DNA from: Roseomonas sp.
GTDB taxonomy: Bacteria > Pseudomonadota > Alphaproteobacteria > Acetobacterales > Acetobacteraceae
Direction of reading: 5' to 3'
Assembly: GCA_020249505.1 (NCBI GenBank)
Contig: JADCFN010000011.1
Span: 1-64,000 of the forward strand
DNA: 64,000 nt
This document shows, piece by piece, positions 48,664 to 58,681 of this stretch. The translations under genes and the position numbers were made by a program. Under the pieces are notes generated by a model. It worked only from the letters and a program-made list of their open reading frames with translations, did no database searches and was not told the origin of the DNA. Each line of letters opens with the position of its first letter. Position 1 is the stretch's first letter.

Positions 48664-49441
48664 GTGCGCCCCCCATGGCAGAAGAAAGCGCCAGGGATAC
48701 CGTGCGGCATTGCGCGGCATATTCAGGGGATGTGCGGAATTCTTCGCCCCGTTCCGTGGGCGCGGTGATGCGCACTTCCTCTGCTATGCGGCCCGGGCGT
48801 GGGGCCATCACCACAATGCGGTCCGCCAGATAGACGCTTTCAAAGACTGAATGGGTCACGAAAATCACCGTAAAACGCTCCTGCGCCCAAAGCTTCACCA
48901 GATCATTGTTCAGCCGAAAGCGCGTGATTTCATCCAAAGCCGCGAAGGGTTCATCCATCAGCAGAATGCGCGGGCGCGTCACAAGGGCGCGCGCGATGGA
49001 AACGCGCATGCGCATGCCGCCCGAAAGCGCGCGCGGATAGGCTTTCTCAAACCCTTTCAGATCCACGCGGGCAATCCATTCTGCAGCGCGCTCTTCAGCT
49101 TCGCGCCGCTTCATGCCGGCCAATTCCAAAGGTAACGCCACATTGCGGATCACGCTGGCCCAGGGCATCAGGGTTGGTTCCTGAAATACAAAGCCGATAT
49201 CGCGTTCTGCCTCTCCGCCCGCATCACGCATGGCGGTCGGCCATTCCATGGTCCCGCCACTCGGCGCGGTCAGCCCCGAAATCAGGCGCAGCAGTGTGGA
49301 TTTGCCGCAACCGGAAGGCCCCAGAAGGGCAATGAAATCCCCGGGCATGATTGTCAGATCAATGCCATCCAACGCCAGGGTTCCCGTCGCGTAGCGCTTG
49401 GAAACCCCGGTGAGCGAAAGCAGCGGGCGCCGAGGGCTCAA
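48656..49441 (-). CDS. ABC transporter ATP-binding protein (SsuB/TauB type)
   Basis: LLGPSGCGKSTLLRLISG...LSGGMRMRVSIARALVTRPRILLMDEPFAALDEITR. Confidence 0.97.
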   Translation of the reverse strand: MSPRRPLLSLTGVSKRYATGTLALDGIDLTIMPGDFIALLGPSGCGKSTLLRLISGLTAPSGGTMEWPTAMRDAGGEAERDIGFVFQEPTLMPWASVIRNVALPLELAGMKRREAEERAAEWIARVDLKGFEKAYPRALSGGMRMRVSIARALVTRPRILLMDEPFAALDEITRFRLNNDLVKLWAQERFTVIFVTHSVFESVYLADRIVVMAPRPGRIAEEVRITAPTERGEEFRTSPEYAAQCRTVSLALSSAMGGAHE

Positions 49442-50457
49442 GCCAGCCCAACCCGTCTATTGACGAAGCGCAGAGAATAGGCGCGCTTCACATCAAGCCC
49501 AGGCGGCATTACCTCCGCATCGCGCATGGCGGTATAGAAGGCTTCCCAGCGCTCATCCGTCATGGCGCCAACTCCAAGCCGTTCGGCATCGCCCGAGAAG
49601 ACAATGCCGCGTTCATTCAGGGCACGCACGGCGTAATCAATCTTCTCCTGCGTCATTTCCTGATTGTCGCGCATGATCAGCGCATTCGCCGCCGCCACAT
49701 CCTGCCCGCGCAAATACTGCGTCCAGCCTTGCATGGTGGCGTCCACAAAGCGCTGGATCAGATCAGGCTTTTCCTCAACGAGTTTGCGGGAGATATCAAT
49801 CGTCGTCTGGTAATTCGGGAAGCCCGCATCGGCGAAAAGCAGTACGCGCGGATCAGCCCCACCAAGCCGCGCCGCGAAGGGTTCAGAAGACACAAAGCAT
49901 TGCTGAATGGCCTGCTTATCCGCAAGGAAGGGCTGGATATTGAAGGTATAGGGGCGGATTTGGCTATCGGTGAAGCCGAAGCGCCGGCGCAGGAAAGGCC
50001 AATAGGTCACGCGCCCACCGGCACCAACCAAAATCGGCTTACCGCGCATTTGTTCGAAGCTGGTGAAGCCTGCTTCCGCATGGAACATGAAGCCCTGCGG
50101 ATCCTTTTGCATGATGGCGCCAATCGCCATGAAGGGGATATTTTCGCGCACATAATTCAGCGCCTGAAAGCCCGAAGACATGATCATGTCTACCCGGCCC
50201 GCGAGCAATAGCTGCGCTGGGTTTTGCTGCGGGCCGCCCATGCGAATTTCGCAATCAATGCCGGCACGGCGATAGAGCCCATTGGCCAGCGCCAGATAAT
50301 ACCCGCCATGTTCAGCCTGGGCGCGCCAATTGGTCTGGAAGGTGAGTTTTTCGAGCGTCTGCGCCAGTGGCAGCCGCGCACACGCCACCGCTGAAAGCAC
50401 GAAAGCAGTGCCGCCCGTGAGCAATGCGCGGCGTTCGATCCGATATCTTGTTCTCAT
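49438..50457 (-). CDS. ABC transporter substrate-binding protein (NMT1/THI5-like)
   Basis: KLTFQTNWRAQAEHGGYYLALANGLYRRAGIDCEIRMGGPQQNPAQLLLAGRVDMIM. Confidence 0.93.
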   Translation of the reverse strand: MRTRYRIERRALLTGGTAFVLSAVACARLPLAQTLEKLTFQTNWRAQAEHGGYYLALANGLYRRAGIDCEIRMGGPQQNPAQLLLAGRVDMIMSSGFQALNYVRENIPFMAIGAIMQKDPQGFMFHAEAGFTSFEQMRGKPILVGAGGRVTYWPFLRRRFGFTDSQIRPYTFNIQPFLADKQAIQQCFVSSEPFAARLGGADPRVLLFADAGFPNYQTTIDISRKLVEEKPDLIQRFVDATMQGWTQYLRGQDVAAANALIMRDNQEMTQEKIDYAVRALNERGIVFSGDAERLGVGAMTDERWEAFYTAMRDAEVMPPGLDVKRAYSLRFVNRRVGLA

Positions 50458-50754
50458 GGGGGAATTCTCCTCGCTTGGGGGCGGCTTGGCGTGTCTCCAT
50501 GCCTCAGGCAGATGGGGGCAGCAAGGCATATGCCAATCCTTTGAGCGGTAGGGAGCGCTGAATCACCCGATCATCGCCTGTTTTCTGTGCATTAGGCGCC
50601 GCAGATGCGTTCACCTGACCGATAATGCGGGCGGGCATCGCGGCGCGACTCGCCATGCTGCGCTGCGGCATTGCGCCCTGACCAAGGTTTCCCCTGCGCT
50701 GGCTTATGCCCTATCCTGCCCTTGGCCAGGAGCCTCCGGGAGGGCGCAAGCCTC

Positions 50755-51645
50755 ATGACCACCACCGCGGTGCCGCCGCGTCAGACCAGCTTGCTGCTTG
50801 GCATTTTCTTTATGTGTGCGGCCTGCACGCTATTCCCGATCATGAATGGCATCGTGCAGGTCTTGAGCCGCACCTACCCCTCGGAACAGATCATCTGGGC
50901 GCGCACGACAGGCCATTTGCTAATTGTGCTGGCGTTGATTGTGCCGCGCTATGGGTTGGTCGTGCTGCAAAGCCGCAAACCCTGGGTGCAGATTTCGCGG
51001 TCTTTGCTGCTGCTGGCTTCCACCACCTTCTTCTTTTTCTCGGTGAAGGATGTGCCACTGGCCAAGGCTTCGTCCATTTCCTTCATGTCGCCGTTTTTCG
51101 TGACACTGCTGGCGCTGCCCATGCTGGGTGAGCAGATCGGCTGGAAGCGCCTGGCCGCAGTGACGGTGGGCTTCCTTGGCGTGCTGGTGGTGATCCGGCC
51201 GGGGTCTGAGGTGTTCCAACCCGCCGCCCTTGGCATTGTGGCCAGCGCTTTTTGTTATGCCATCTACCAAATCCTGACGCGGCAAGTAGCGGGTCTGGAT
51301 CGGCCGGAAACATCGGTGATGTATAGCGGGCTGTTTGGCGCCTTGGTGATGTGCTGCATCATTCCCTTCTTCTGGGTGCCTTTCAATAATTGGGCGGATA
51401 TATTTTGGCATTTGACTTTGGGTGTTCTGGGCGCAGCGGGCCATTGGTGTGTGGCCAAGGCCATGACCTATGGCGCGGCCAATGTCATCGCCCCGTTTCA
51501 GTATTGGCAGATGATCGGCGCCATCGCAGTGGGCTATGCCATTACCGGGCTTTGGCCGGATCAATGGACCTGGCTTGGGGCCAGCATTATCATCGGCGCA
51601 GGGCTCTATATTGCCATCACCGAAACCAGGGCGCGCAAGGCGTGA
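50755..51645 (+). CDS. DMT family (EamA) transporter
   Basis: 10-TM-like; SSISFMSPFFVTLLALPMLGEQIGWKRLAAVTVGFLGVLVVIRPG. Confidence 0.95.
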   Translation: MTTTAVPPRQTSLLLGIFFMCAACTLFPIMNGIVQVLSRTYPSEQIIWARTTGHLLIVLALIVPRYGLVVLQSRKPWVQISRSLLLLASTTFFFFSVKDVPLAKASSISFMSPFFVTLLALPMLGEQIGWKRLAAVTVGFLGVLVVIRPGSEVFQPAALGIVASAFCYAIYQILTRQVAGLDRPETSVMYSGLFGALVMCCIIPFFWVPFNNWADIFWHLTLGVLGAAGHWCVAKAMTYGAANVIAPFQYWQMIGAIAVGYAITGLWPDQWTWLGASIIIGAGLYIAITETRARKA

Positions 51646-51706
51646 ACCCCCCTTGCCAATGGCGCCACTTCGGCGAAGCATAAGCACGGTATCACAGGGG
51701 CACCGC

Positions 51707-52441
51707 ATGGCACGCAACAAGACCTTTCCGGATTTCGATGCGGCGGTGGCGGATATCCCGGACGGCGCAGTGATTGCCATTGGCGGCTTCGCCGGCCCCG
51801 GCACGCCATATAATTTGATTGCCGCTCTGGCGCGACGCGGCGCCAAGCGCCTGACCTGCATCGCCAATACCACGGGCGGCGCGCATAAGCCGCGCATGCC
51901 CGATATCGGCATGCTGGTGGAAAATGGCCAGGTTGCGAAGGTGATATGCTCCTTCACCGCGGCCACGCGCGCTTCCGATGTGCTGCCCTTCACGAAATAC
52001 TATGAAGCCGGAGAGGTGGAGGCCGAAATCGTCCCGCAAGGGACCCTGGCCGAGCGATTGCGCGCCGCCGGCGCTGGCATTCCTGCCTTCTACACACCAA
52101 CCGCCGCTGGCACTGAATTGGCGGAAGGCCGCGAAACGCGCGAAATCAATGGCCGGCGCTATTTGCTGGAATATGCGCTGCCGGTGGATTTCGCCTTCAT
52201 TCGTGCCGCGCGGGCGGATGCGGTTGGCAACCTTCGCTTTCATCGCAGCCAGCGCAACTTCAATCCCATGATGGCGATGGCCGCGAAAACCACCATTGTG
52301 GAAGTGGAAGAAGATATCCTACCCGCCGGCGCGATAGATGCCGATGATGTGCACACCCCTGGTCTTGTGGTGCATCGGCTGATCCGCGTACCGCCACCCC
52401 CCATGGGGCTTTGGACTCGCAAGCGGGAGGCCGCAAGATGA
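51707..52441 (+). CDS. 3-oxoacid CoA-transferase subunit A-like
   Basis: AAVADIPDGAVIAIGGFAGPGTPYNLIAAL...GGAHKPRMPDIGMLVENGQVAKVICSF. Confidence 0.93.
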   Translation: MARNKTFPDFDAAVADIPDGAVIAIGGFAGPGTPYNLIAALARRGAKRLTCIANTTGGAHKPRMPDIGMLVENGQVAKVICSFTAATRASDVLPFTKYYEAGEVEAEIVPQGTLAERLRAAGAGIPAFYTPTAAGTELAEGRETREINGRRYLLEYALPVDFAFIRAARADAVGNLRFHRSQRNFNPMMAMAAKTTIVEVEEDILPAGAIDADDVHTPGLVVHRLIRVPPPPMGLWTRKREAAR

Positions 52442-53067
52442 GCTGGACACGCCTGCAAATGGCCGAAAGGCTGGTGCGCGAATTTCAGGATGGTTGGGTG
52501 GTCAATCTTGGTGTCGGCATACCGACCATGATCGCCGATGTGCCCATGGGTGATCGCGATATCATCTTCCATGCTGAAAATGGCGTGATCGGTTATGGCG
52601 CTGTTTGCGCACCGGGTACGGAAGACCTCAATCTGGTCAATGCGGGTGGGCAGAATGTCATGCTGAACCCCGGCGCTTCCATTGTGCATCACGCCGATAG
52701 CTTTGCGCTGATCCGCGGCGGGCGCATGGATGTGACGGTGATGGGCGCCTATGAGGTCGCGGCAAATGGTGATTTCGCCAATTGGAAGCTGAAAGACGCC
52801 AAGGGCGGTGGCATTGGCGGAGCAATGGATTTGGCTGCCTCCGCACAGCGTGTTTTTATCATGTTGGAACATCGCACGCGTGATGGTGCTTCCCGATTGC
52901 TGCCGCATTGTAGCCTGCCGATCACCGCTGCCGGCGTGGTGACGCTGGTGGTGACGGACCTTGGGCTTTTCGCGCCCATGGGTGAGGGCTTCGCGTTGCG
53001 CGATCTGGCCCCTGGCGTGACGCCGGAAGAAGTACGCGCCGCCACCGCCTGCCCCATCATCGATTGA
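52438..53067 (+). CDS. 3-oxoacid CoA-transferase subunit B-like
   Basis: WVVNLGVGIPTMIADVPMGDRDIIFHAENGVIGYGA...MGAYEVAANGDFANWKL. Confidence 0.95.
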   Translation: MSWTRLQMAERLVREFQDGWVVNLGVGIPTMIADVPMGDRDIIFHAENGVIGYGAVCAPGTEDLNLVNAGGQNVMLNPGASIVHHADSFALIRGGRMDVTVMGAYEVAANGDFANWKLKDAKGGGIGGAMDLAASAQRVFIMLEHRTRDGASRLLPHCSLPITAAGVVTLVVTDLGLFAPMGEGFALRDLAPGVTPEEVRAATACPIID

Positions 53068-53076
53068 GGAAACATC

Positions 53077-53685
53077 ATGGCTTTGCTGATTGATTACTAT
53101 GTCTCGCTGAATTCGCCCTGGGCCCATCTGGGCGCGGCCCGGATTGAAGCGCTAGCGGCACAGCATGGGGCGGAACTGCGCATCTGGCCTGTAGATTTCG
53201 GCACCATCTTCGCGGGTTCCGGCGGCCTGCCACTGCCGAAACGTGCGCCGCAGCGCCAAGCCTATCGCTTGCAGGAATTGCAGCGATGGCGTGATGCACT
53301 GGGCATTCCAATCAATATTCATCCCAAGCATTCCCCGGCCAATGAATTGCCCGGCGCGGCCAGTGTGATTGCGCTGCGCGAAACCCAAGGCCACGCACCG
53401 GCCATTCGCCTGGCGCATCGCATCCTGAAAGCGCTTTGGCAGGAAGAACAGGATACGGGCAACACGGCGACCCTCGCCGCGCTGATGCGCGACTGCGGCC
53501 TGGAAGCGGATGCGCTGCTGCGTCTGGCGGAAGACCCGCGCTGGCTGGAACAACGCAAGGCCGATACCGCCGCCGCGCTGGAACGCGGCGTCTTTGGCGC
53601 GCCTTCCTATGTGATTGGTGAGGATATTTTCTGGGGCCAGGACAGGCTCGAATTCGTCGCCAAGCGCTTGAGCAAAGGCGCTTGA
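53077..53685 (+). CDS. 2-hydroxychromene-2-carboxylate isomerase (DsbA/kappa-GST family)
   Basis: IDYYVSLNSPWAHLGAARIEALA...GVFGAPSYVIGEDIFWGQDRLEFV. Confidence 0.93.
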   Translation: MALLIDYYVSLNSPWAHLGAARIEALAAQHGAELRIWPVDFGTIFAGSGGLPLPKRAPQRQAYRLQELQRWRDALGIPINIHPKHSPANELPGAASVIALRETQGHAPAIRLAHRILKALWQEEQDTGNTATLAALMRDCGLEADALLRLAEDPRWLEQRKADTAAALERGVFGAPSYVIGEDIFWGQDRLEFVAKRLSKGA

Positions 53686-55985
53686 TGTTCAGCGGGAAAT
53701 CCATTGCAAGACTGGAAGATGCGCGGTTTCTGACCGGGCGCGGGCGGTATGTTGCGGATATGCTTCCCGCGGATGCGCTGCATGCCGTGGTGTTGCGCTC
53801 GCCCCATGCCCATGCGGTATTGGGTGACATCAACACGGACCTAGCGCATGCTATGCCCGGCGTGGTTGGTGTTTTCACCGCCGCTGATCTTACGGCGGAT
53901 AATCTGGCGCCGCTCCCTTGCACGGCGGTTGTGGCGAGCGTTGCGCCCATGGTGGTGCCGCCACGCCCGGTACTCGCCACGGGTCGCGTACGGCATTTAG
54001 GCGAGGCGGTTGCCTTGATCATCGCAAGCAACGCCGCAGCCGCGCGTGATGCGGCTGAGGCGATTGAGGTCAGCTATGACCCACTGCCCGCGGTGATTGA
54101 TGGCGCCAGCGCCCTTGGCGCGGAGGCACCGCAAATCTGGCCGCAAGCGCCAGGGAACGAGGCGTTTCGTTTCCTGAAGGGTGATCGCGCCGCCACAGAT
54201 GCGGCTTTCGCGCAGGCGGATCACGTCATCAGCCTCGATCTGTTCAATAATCGCGTTCATGCCGTGCCGATTGAACCGCGCGCCGCGCTGGCGCGGTTTG
54301 ATGATGGACGGTTTGAGCTGATCTTCACCGGCATGGGCGTGCATGGCATTCGTCGCCAACTCGCGACCGTATTTCGCCTGCCGGAGGATACCTTTCATCT
54401 CGTCTGCCCCGATGTGGGCGGCGGCTTTGGTGCCAAGAATTTTCTGTTTCCGGAATATGTGCTGGCGCTTTGGGCCGCGCGCCGGCTTGGTCGCGCCATC
54501 GCCTGGCAGGCGGAACCCAGCGAGGAATTCGCCGCCGCCGTGCATGGCCGCGATTTACGGGCGCGGGCAAGGCTGGCAGTTGCGCATGATGGACACTTTC
54601 TGGGGCTGGAGATCAGCAGCATTGCGGATATGGGCGCTTATCTTTCCGCTGTTGGACCGCATTGCCCGACCAATGCATTCTCCACGGCGATGGGCGGGGT
54701 TTACGCCATTCCCGCGATGCACCTGGAAGTACGCGGTGCCTTCACCAATAGCCTGCCGGTGGATGCGTATCGTGGCGCCGGCAAGCCAGAGGCGAATTAC
54801 ATCATCGAAAGGCTGGTGGATGCCGCAGCGCGCCAATTGGGGCGCCATCCTGCGGCTTTGCGCGCCATGAATATGTTGCCCAATGCGCCACATCGCACGG
54901 CCATGGGCATGGCGGTGGATGGCGGGCGTTTCGCCGCCAATCTTGCTGTGCTGGACAAGGCTTCTGATGCAGCAGGTTTTGCTGCGCGGCGCGAAGAAGC
55001 CGCGCGGCGCGGTATGCTGCTTGGCCGTGGCATTGCCTGTTTTCTGGAAACCGCGCGCGGCGCGCCCGGTGAATGGACCTCTGTATCGGTGAATGCTTCA
55101 GGGCAAGCCAGCGCGGCCATCGGCACGCAAAGCAATGGCCAAGGTCACGAAACCAGCTATGCGCAAATCATTGCTGACCGTCTTGGTCTGACGCCAGCGG
55201 AAGTGCGCGTACAGCAGGCCGATACGGATTTGCTGCCCAATGGCAATGGCCATGGTGGCGCACGGTCTTTGCATCTTGGCGGTGGCGCGCTGGTGCTGGC
55301 GCTTGATGCGTTGATGGAAAAGGCGCGCCTGATTGCGGCGCATTTGCTGCAGGCCGATCCCGCCGCGCTTTCTTTTGCTGATGGGCGCTTTGCCCTGCCG
55401 GATGGGAAGCGCTTCATTGCCTTGGCGGAGATCGCGCGTGCCGCAGAAGATTCAGCCAGCCTGCCGGAAGGCATGACGCCGGGGCTTACCGCTTCTGGCC
55501 ACAATACCTCCGACCTCGTGACCTTTCCCAATGGCTGCCAAGCAGCGGAGGTTGAGATTGATCCTGAAACCGGCCATGTGCGCCTCACGCGCTATGTCGC
55601 GGTGGATGATTACGGGCGCCTGGTGAATCCGCGGCTCACGCAAGGCCAGGTGCAGGGAGGGCTGGTGCAGGGCATTGGTCAGGCCATGCTGGAGAACATC
55701 ATTTATGATCGCGAGTCAGGCCAATTGCTGACAGGCTCCCTGATGGATTACGCGCTGCCGCGTGCCGATGATGTGCCAGCGATTGAAGTGATCCTGGAAG
55801 GCACACCAACCGCCGCCAATCCGCTTGGTGTTAAAGGCTCTGGCCAGGCGGGGGCCATTGCCGCGCCGCAGACAGTGATGAACGCCATTGCCGATGCGCT
55901 TACTCAGCGTGGCGCGACACCGCCTGATATGCCTGCAAAGCCTGAGAAGATTTGGCGTGCCTTGCAGAACGCCGCCTCTCCCTGA
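53685..55985 (+). CDS. Xanthine dehydrogenase/CoxL-family molybdopterin-binding large subunit
   Basis: SIARLEDARFLTGRGRYVADM...CPDVGGGFGAKNFLFPEYVLALWAARRLGRAI...YRGAGKPEANYIIERLVDAAARQLG. Confidence 0.96.
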   Translation: MFSGKSIARLEDARFLTGRGRYVADMLPADALHAVVLRSPHAHAVLGDINTDLAHAMPGVVGVFTAADLTADNLAPLPCTAVVASVAPMVVPPRPVLATGRVRHLGEAVALIIASNAAAARDAAEAIEVSYDPLPAVIDGASALGAEAPQIWPQAPGNEAFRFLKGDRAATDAAFAQADHVISLDLFNNRVHAVPIEPRAALARFDDGRFELIFTGMGVHGIRRQLATVFRLPEDTFHLVCPDVGGGFGAKNFLFPEYVLALWAARRLGRAIAWQAEPSEEFAAAVHGRDLRARARLAVAHDGHFLGLEISSIADMGAYLSAVGPHCPTNAFSTAMGGVYAIPAMHLEVRGAFTNSLPVDAYRGAGKPEANYIIERLVDAAARQLGRHPAALRAMNMLPNAPHRTAMGMAVDGGRFAANLAVLDKASDAAGFAARREEAARRGMLLGRGIACFLETARGAPGEWTSVSVNASGQASAAIGTQSNGQGHETSYAQIIADRLGLTPAEVRVQQADTDLLPNGNGHGGARSLHLGGGALVLALDALMEKARLIAAHLLQADPAALSFADGRFALPDGKRFIALAEIARAAEDSASLPEGMTPGLTASGHNTSDLVTFPNGCQAAEVEIDPETGHVRLTRYVAVDDYGRLVNPRLTQGQVQGGLVQGIGQAMLENIIYDRESGQLLTGSLMDYALPRADDVPAIEVILEGTPTAANPLGVKGSGQAGAIAAPQTVMNAIADALTQRGATPPDMPAKPEKIWRALQNAASP

Positions 55986-55999
55986 AAGGAATTGACGCC

Positions 56000-56908
56000 A
56001 TGACCTATCAAGTTGCGCGGGATTTCATTGGCTACGGTGCCAATCCGCCCGATCCGCAATGGCCAGGCGGCGCGAAGCTCGCCGTCAATTTTGTGATCAA
56101 TTTTGAAGAAGGCAGTGAGCCTTCCTTTGAACTCGGCGATGGTGTCACGGAAAATGGCCTGACGGAGGCGCATGGACTCAATCAGGTGAAATCGGGCCGC
56201 GATCTGGCGGCCGAGGGCATGTTTGAATATGGCAGCCGCATTGGGTTTTGGCGCTTGCATCGCCTGTTCCAGGAACGCAGTCTGCCCGTCACCATTTTTG
56301 GCTGCGCGCTGGCGCTGGAACGCAACCCGGAAGCCGCCGCCGCCATCAAGGCCGCGGGCTATGATGTCTGTTCGCATGGCTGGCGCTGGGTGAAGCATTT
56401 CGAATTATCGGAAGAAGAAGAACGCGACCATATTCGTAAAGCGATTGACAGCCAGCAAAAGACCGTCGGGCATCGGCCCGATGGCTGGTATTGCCGCTAT
56501 GGACCTTCCGTGAACACGCGCCGGCTAGTCGTGGAAGAAGGTGGGTTTTTGTACGATAGCGACTATTACGGCGATGAATTGCCGATCTGGACGCGCGTGA
56601 ATGGCAAGCCGCATCTGGTGGTGCCGTATTCGCTCACGAATAATGATGGAAAATATGCCGGCTGGATGGGCACATCCGATCAGTGGTTTTCCTATATCCG
56701 TGATGCCTTCGATATGCTTTATGAGGAAGGCCGAAAGGGCCAGCCCAAGATGATGTCGGTAGGGCTGCATATGCGCCTGATTGGCCATCCGGCACGCGCT
56801 GTCGCGCTACAAAAGCTGCTGGATTACATGGCAGCGAAGCGCGATGTCTGGATCACGCGCCGTGTGGATATCGCTCGTCACTGGATGGCGGTACATCCAG
56901 CGAAGTGA
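56000..56908 (+). CDS. Polysaccharide-deacetylase-fold protein, PuuE/allantoinase-like
   Basis: GGAKLAVNFVINFEEGSEPSFELGD...YEYGSRIGFWRLHRLFQERSLPVTIFGCALALERNP...VCSHGWRWVKHFELSEEEERDHI. Confidence 0.92.
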   Translation: MTYQVARDFIGYGANPPDPQWPGGAKLAVNFVINFEEGSEPSFELGDGVTENGLTEAHGLNQVKSGRDLAAEGMFEYGSRIGFWRLHRLFQERSLPVTIFGCALALERNPEAAAAIKAAGYDVCSHGWRWVKHFELSEEEERDHIRKAIDSQQKTVGHRPDGWYCRYGPSVNTRRLVVEEGGFLYDSDYYGDELPIWTRVNGKPHLVVPYSLTNNDGKYAGWMGTSDQWFSYIRDAFDMLYEEGRKGQPKMMSVGLHMRLIGHPARAVALQKLLDYMAAKRDVWITRRVDIARHWMAVHPAK

Positions 56909-56969
56909 TCTAAGAAGCATCAATATGATATGATGAATGGAATACAATAGCCAAACCTCGGAGGACTTC

Positions 56970-58043
56970 ATGATGCTGAAACATCTCCTCGCCGGTGCTG
57001 TAATGGCCACTGGCATTGTCTTTTCCGCTGCGGCGCAATTGCCGACGCTGCCAGCCGGCGCGCCGATCCGCATTTCGGCGGTGACGCAACCTCTGCCGAC
57101 ACAGCCGCAATATACCCGCGTGGATATTCCGGTCCTGCGTGACGGTACGGCGGCGCGCAGTAACGGCCGCGTGCAAGTGCAACTTTCGACCCATGCGGAA
57201 CGTAATCTGGCAGGCAATGAGATTGTTCGCCTGGTGCGCTCAGGCCAGGTTGAAATCGGCGCTGGCACGCTGACGACCCTGTCCGGTGATGTGCCCATCT
57301 TGGATGGCATCGACCTTGCAGGCCTTGCACCAGACATCAATGACGCGCGCCGCATTGCGGAAGCGGTGCTGCCCGTCGCCAACCGTGATCTGGAACGCTT
57401 TGGCGCGCGGCTGGTTGCGATGTATCCCTTCCCCGCGCAAGTTGTGTTCTGCCGCGCCGCCTTCACCAGCCTGAATGATTTGCGTGGCCGGCGCATTCGC
57501 ACTTTTGGTAATTCGCTGGTTGATTTCTTTACCACCCTTGGTGCGCAACCGGTCAGCATTGGCTTCCCTGAAGTCTATTCGGCACTGGAGCGCGGTGTGG
57601 TGGATTGTGCCATAACAGGCTCTGGTTCCGGCGCCGCAGCGCGCTGGCCGGAGGTATCCACGCATATATCCGACCTGCCGGTTTCCTGGGCGGTTGCGGG
57701 CTATCTTGTGAACCTGAATTGGTGGAACCGGCTTGAACCTGCCGTGCGCGATTTCATGGAAGCGACCATGAAGGAAGTAAGCAATCAGCAATGGGCGCTT
57801 GGCCTTGCCGCCACGCGCGATGGTATTGATTGCAATATCGGTCGCGCTGCGGGCTGCAGCATTCACAACCTCGCGTCCCGACCCATGACGGAAGTGACAG
57901 CTTCCGCCGCGGATAAGGCCCAGGCGAAGGAGATTTTCCGCACCACCGTATTGCCTGGTTGGGTACGCCGCTGCGGCGCGCGCTGCGGTGAAGTCTACAA
58001 CGACGTGATTGCGCCCATCAGCGGCGTGCGCTTCGGCGGATGA
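56970..58043 (+). CDS. TRAP transporter substrate-binding protein (DctP type)
   Basis: LNDLRGRRIRTFGNSLVDFFTTLGAQPVSIGFPEVYSALERGVVDCA. Confidence 0.93.
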   Translation: MMLKHLLAGAVMATGIVFSAAAQLPTLPAGAPIRISAVTQPLPTQPQYTRVDIPVLRDGTAARSNGRVQVQLSTHAERNLAGNEIVRLVRSGQVEIGAGTLTTLSGDVPILDGIDLAGLAPDINDARRIAEAVLPVANRDLERFGARLVAMYPFPAQVVFCRAAFTSLNDLRGRRIRTFGNSLVDFFTTLGAQPVSIGFPEVYSALERGVVDCAITGSGSGAAARWPEVSTHISDLPVSWAVAGYLVNLNWWNRLEPAVRDFMEATMKEVSNQQWALGLAATRDGIDCNIGRAAGCSIHNLASRPMTEVTASAADKAQAKEIFRTTVLPGWVRRCGARCGEVYNDVIAPISGVRFGG

Positions 58044-58681
58044 CTGAAGGCGCCAGCTTTGCACCCGCATGGCTACATGCGGCGCGGCGACTCAGGCTTT
58101 GGGTCGCCGCGCTGGCTGCCGTGATGGCGCATATTGCTGGCTGGAACTACATTCTCTGCGCATGCTTTATCACTTTTGACATAGTTGGGCGGAGTTTTTT
58201 CGGCTTTTCCTCCAAGGCCACGGTGGAAGTGACCGGCTATATGCTGGCGGGTGGCATTGCTTGGGCCTTGGCGCATACACTCGCCAAGCGTGCCCATATT
58301 CGCGTGGATGTCTTCATGATGCGCCTGCCGCTTAGTCTGCGCGCTTGGTTGCATCTTTTCTCGCTGGCCCTGCTGCTAGGGCTTGGGATTTTCTTCGCCT
58401 GGGCGGCGATGGAATTGGTGGATGAAAGTGCGCTGTTCAATGCGCATGATAATTCCGCGCTGCGGATTGAAATGATTTGGCCACAGGGCTTTTGGGCCTT
58501 TGGCATCATCACCTTCGCCATCATGGCCGCGGTGCTGATGCTGGAAGCGAGCCTTTCCATCCTGGCGGGGCAGCCAGAGGAATTGGATGAGTTGCTCGGT
58601 TCCCGCACGTTGAAGGATGAAACCGACGAAGCACTTGAAGCTGTCGCCATGGCGCATGAAGCGCCAAGGCCGCAATCATGA
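58040..58681 (+). CDS. TRAP transporter small permease (DctQ type)
   Basis: 4-TM-like ORF between DctP and DctM; FDIVGRSFFGFSSKATVEVTGYMLAGGIAWALAHTLAKRAHIRVDVF. Confidence 0.92.
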   Translation: MTEGASFAPAWLHAARRLRLWVAALAAVMAHIAGWNYILCACFITFDIVGRSFFGFSSKATVEVTGYMLAGGIAWALAHTLAKRAHIRVDVFMMRLPLSLRAWLHLFSLALLLGLGIFFAWAAMELVDESALFNAHDNSALRIEMIWPQGFWAFGIITFAIMAAVLMLEASLSILAGQPEELDELLGSRTLKDETDEALEAVAMAHEAPRPQS

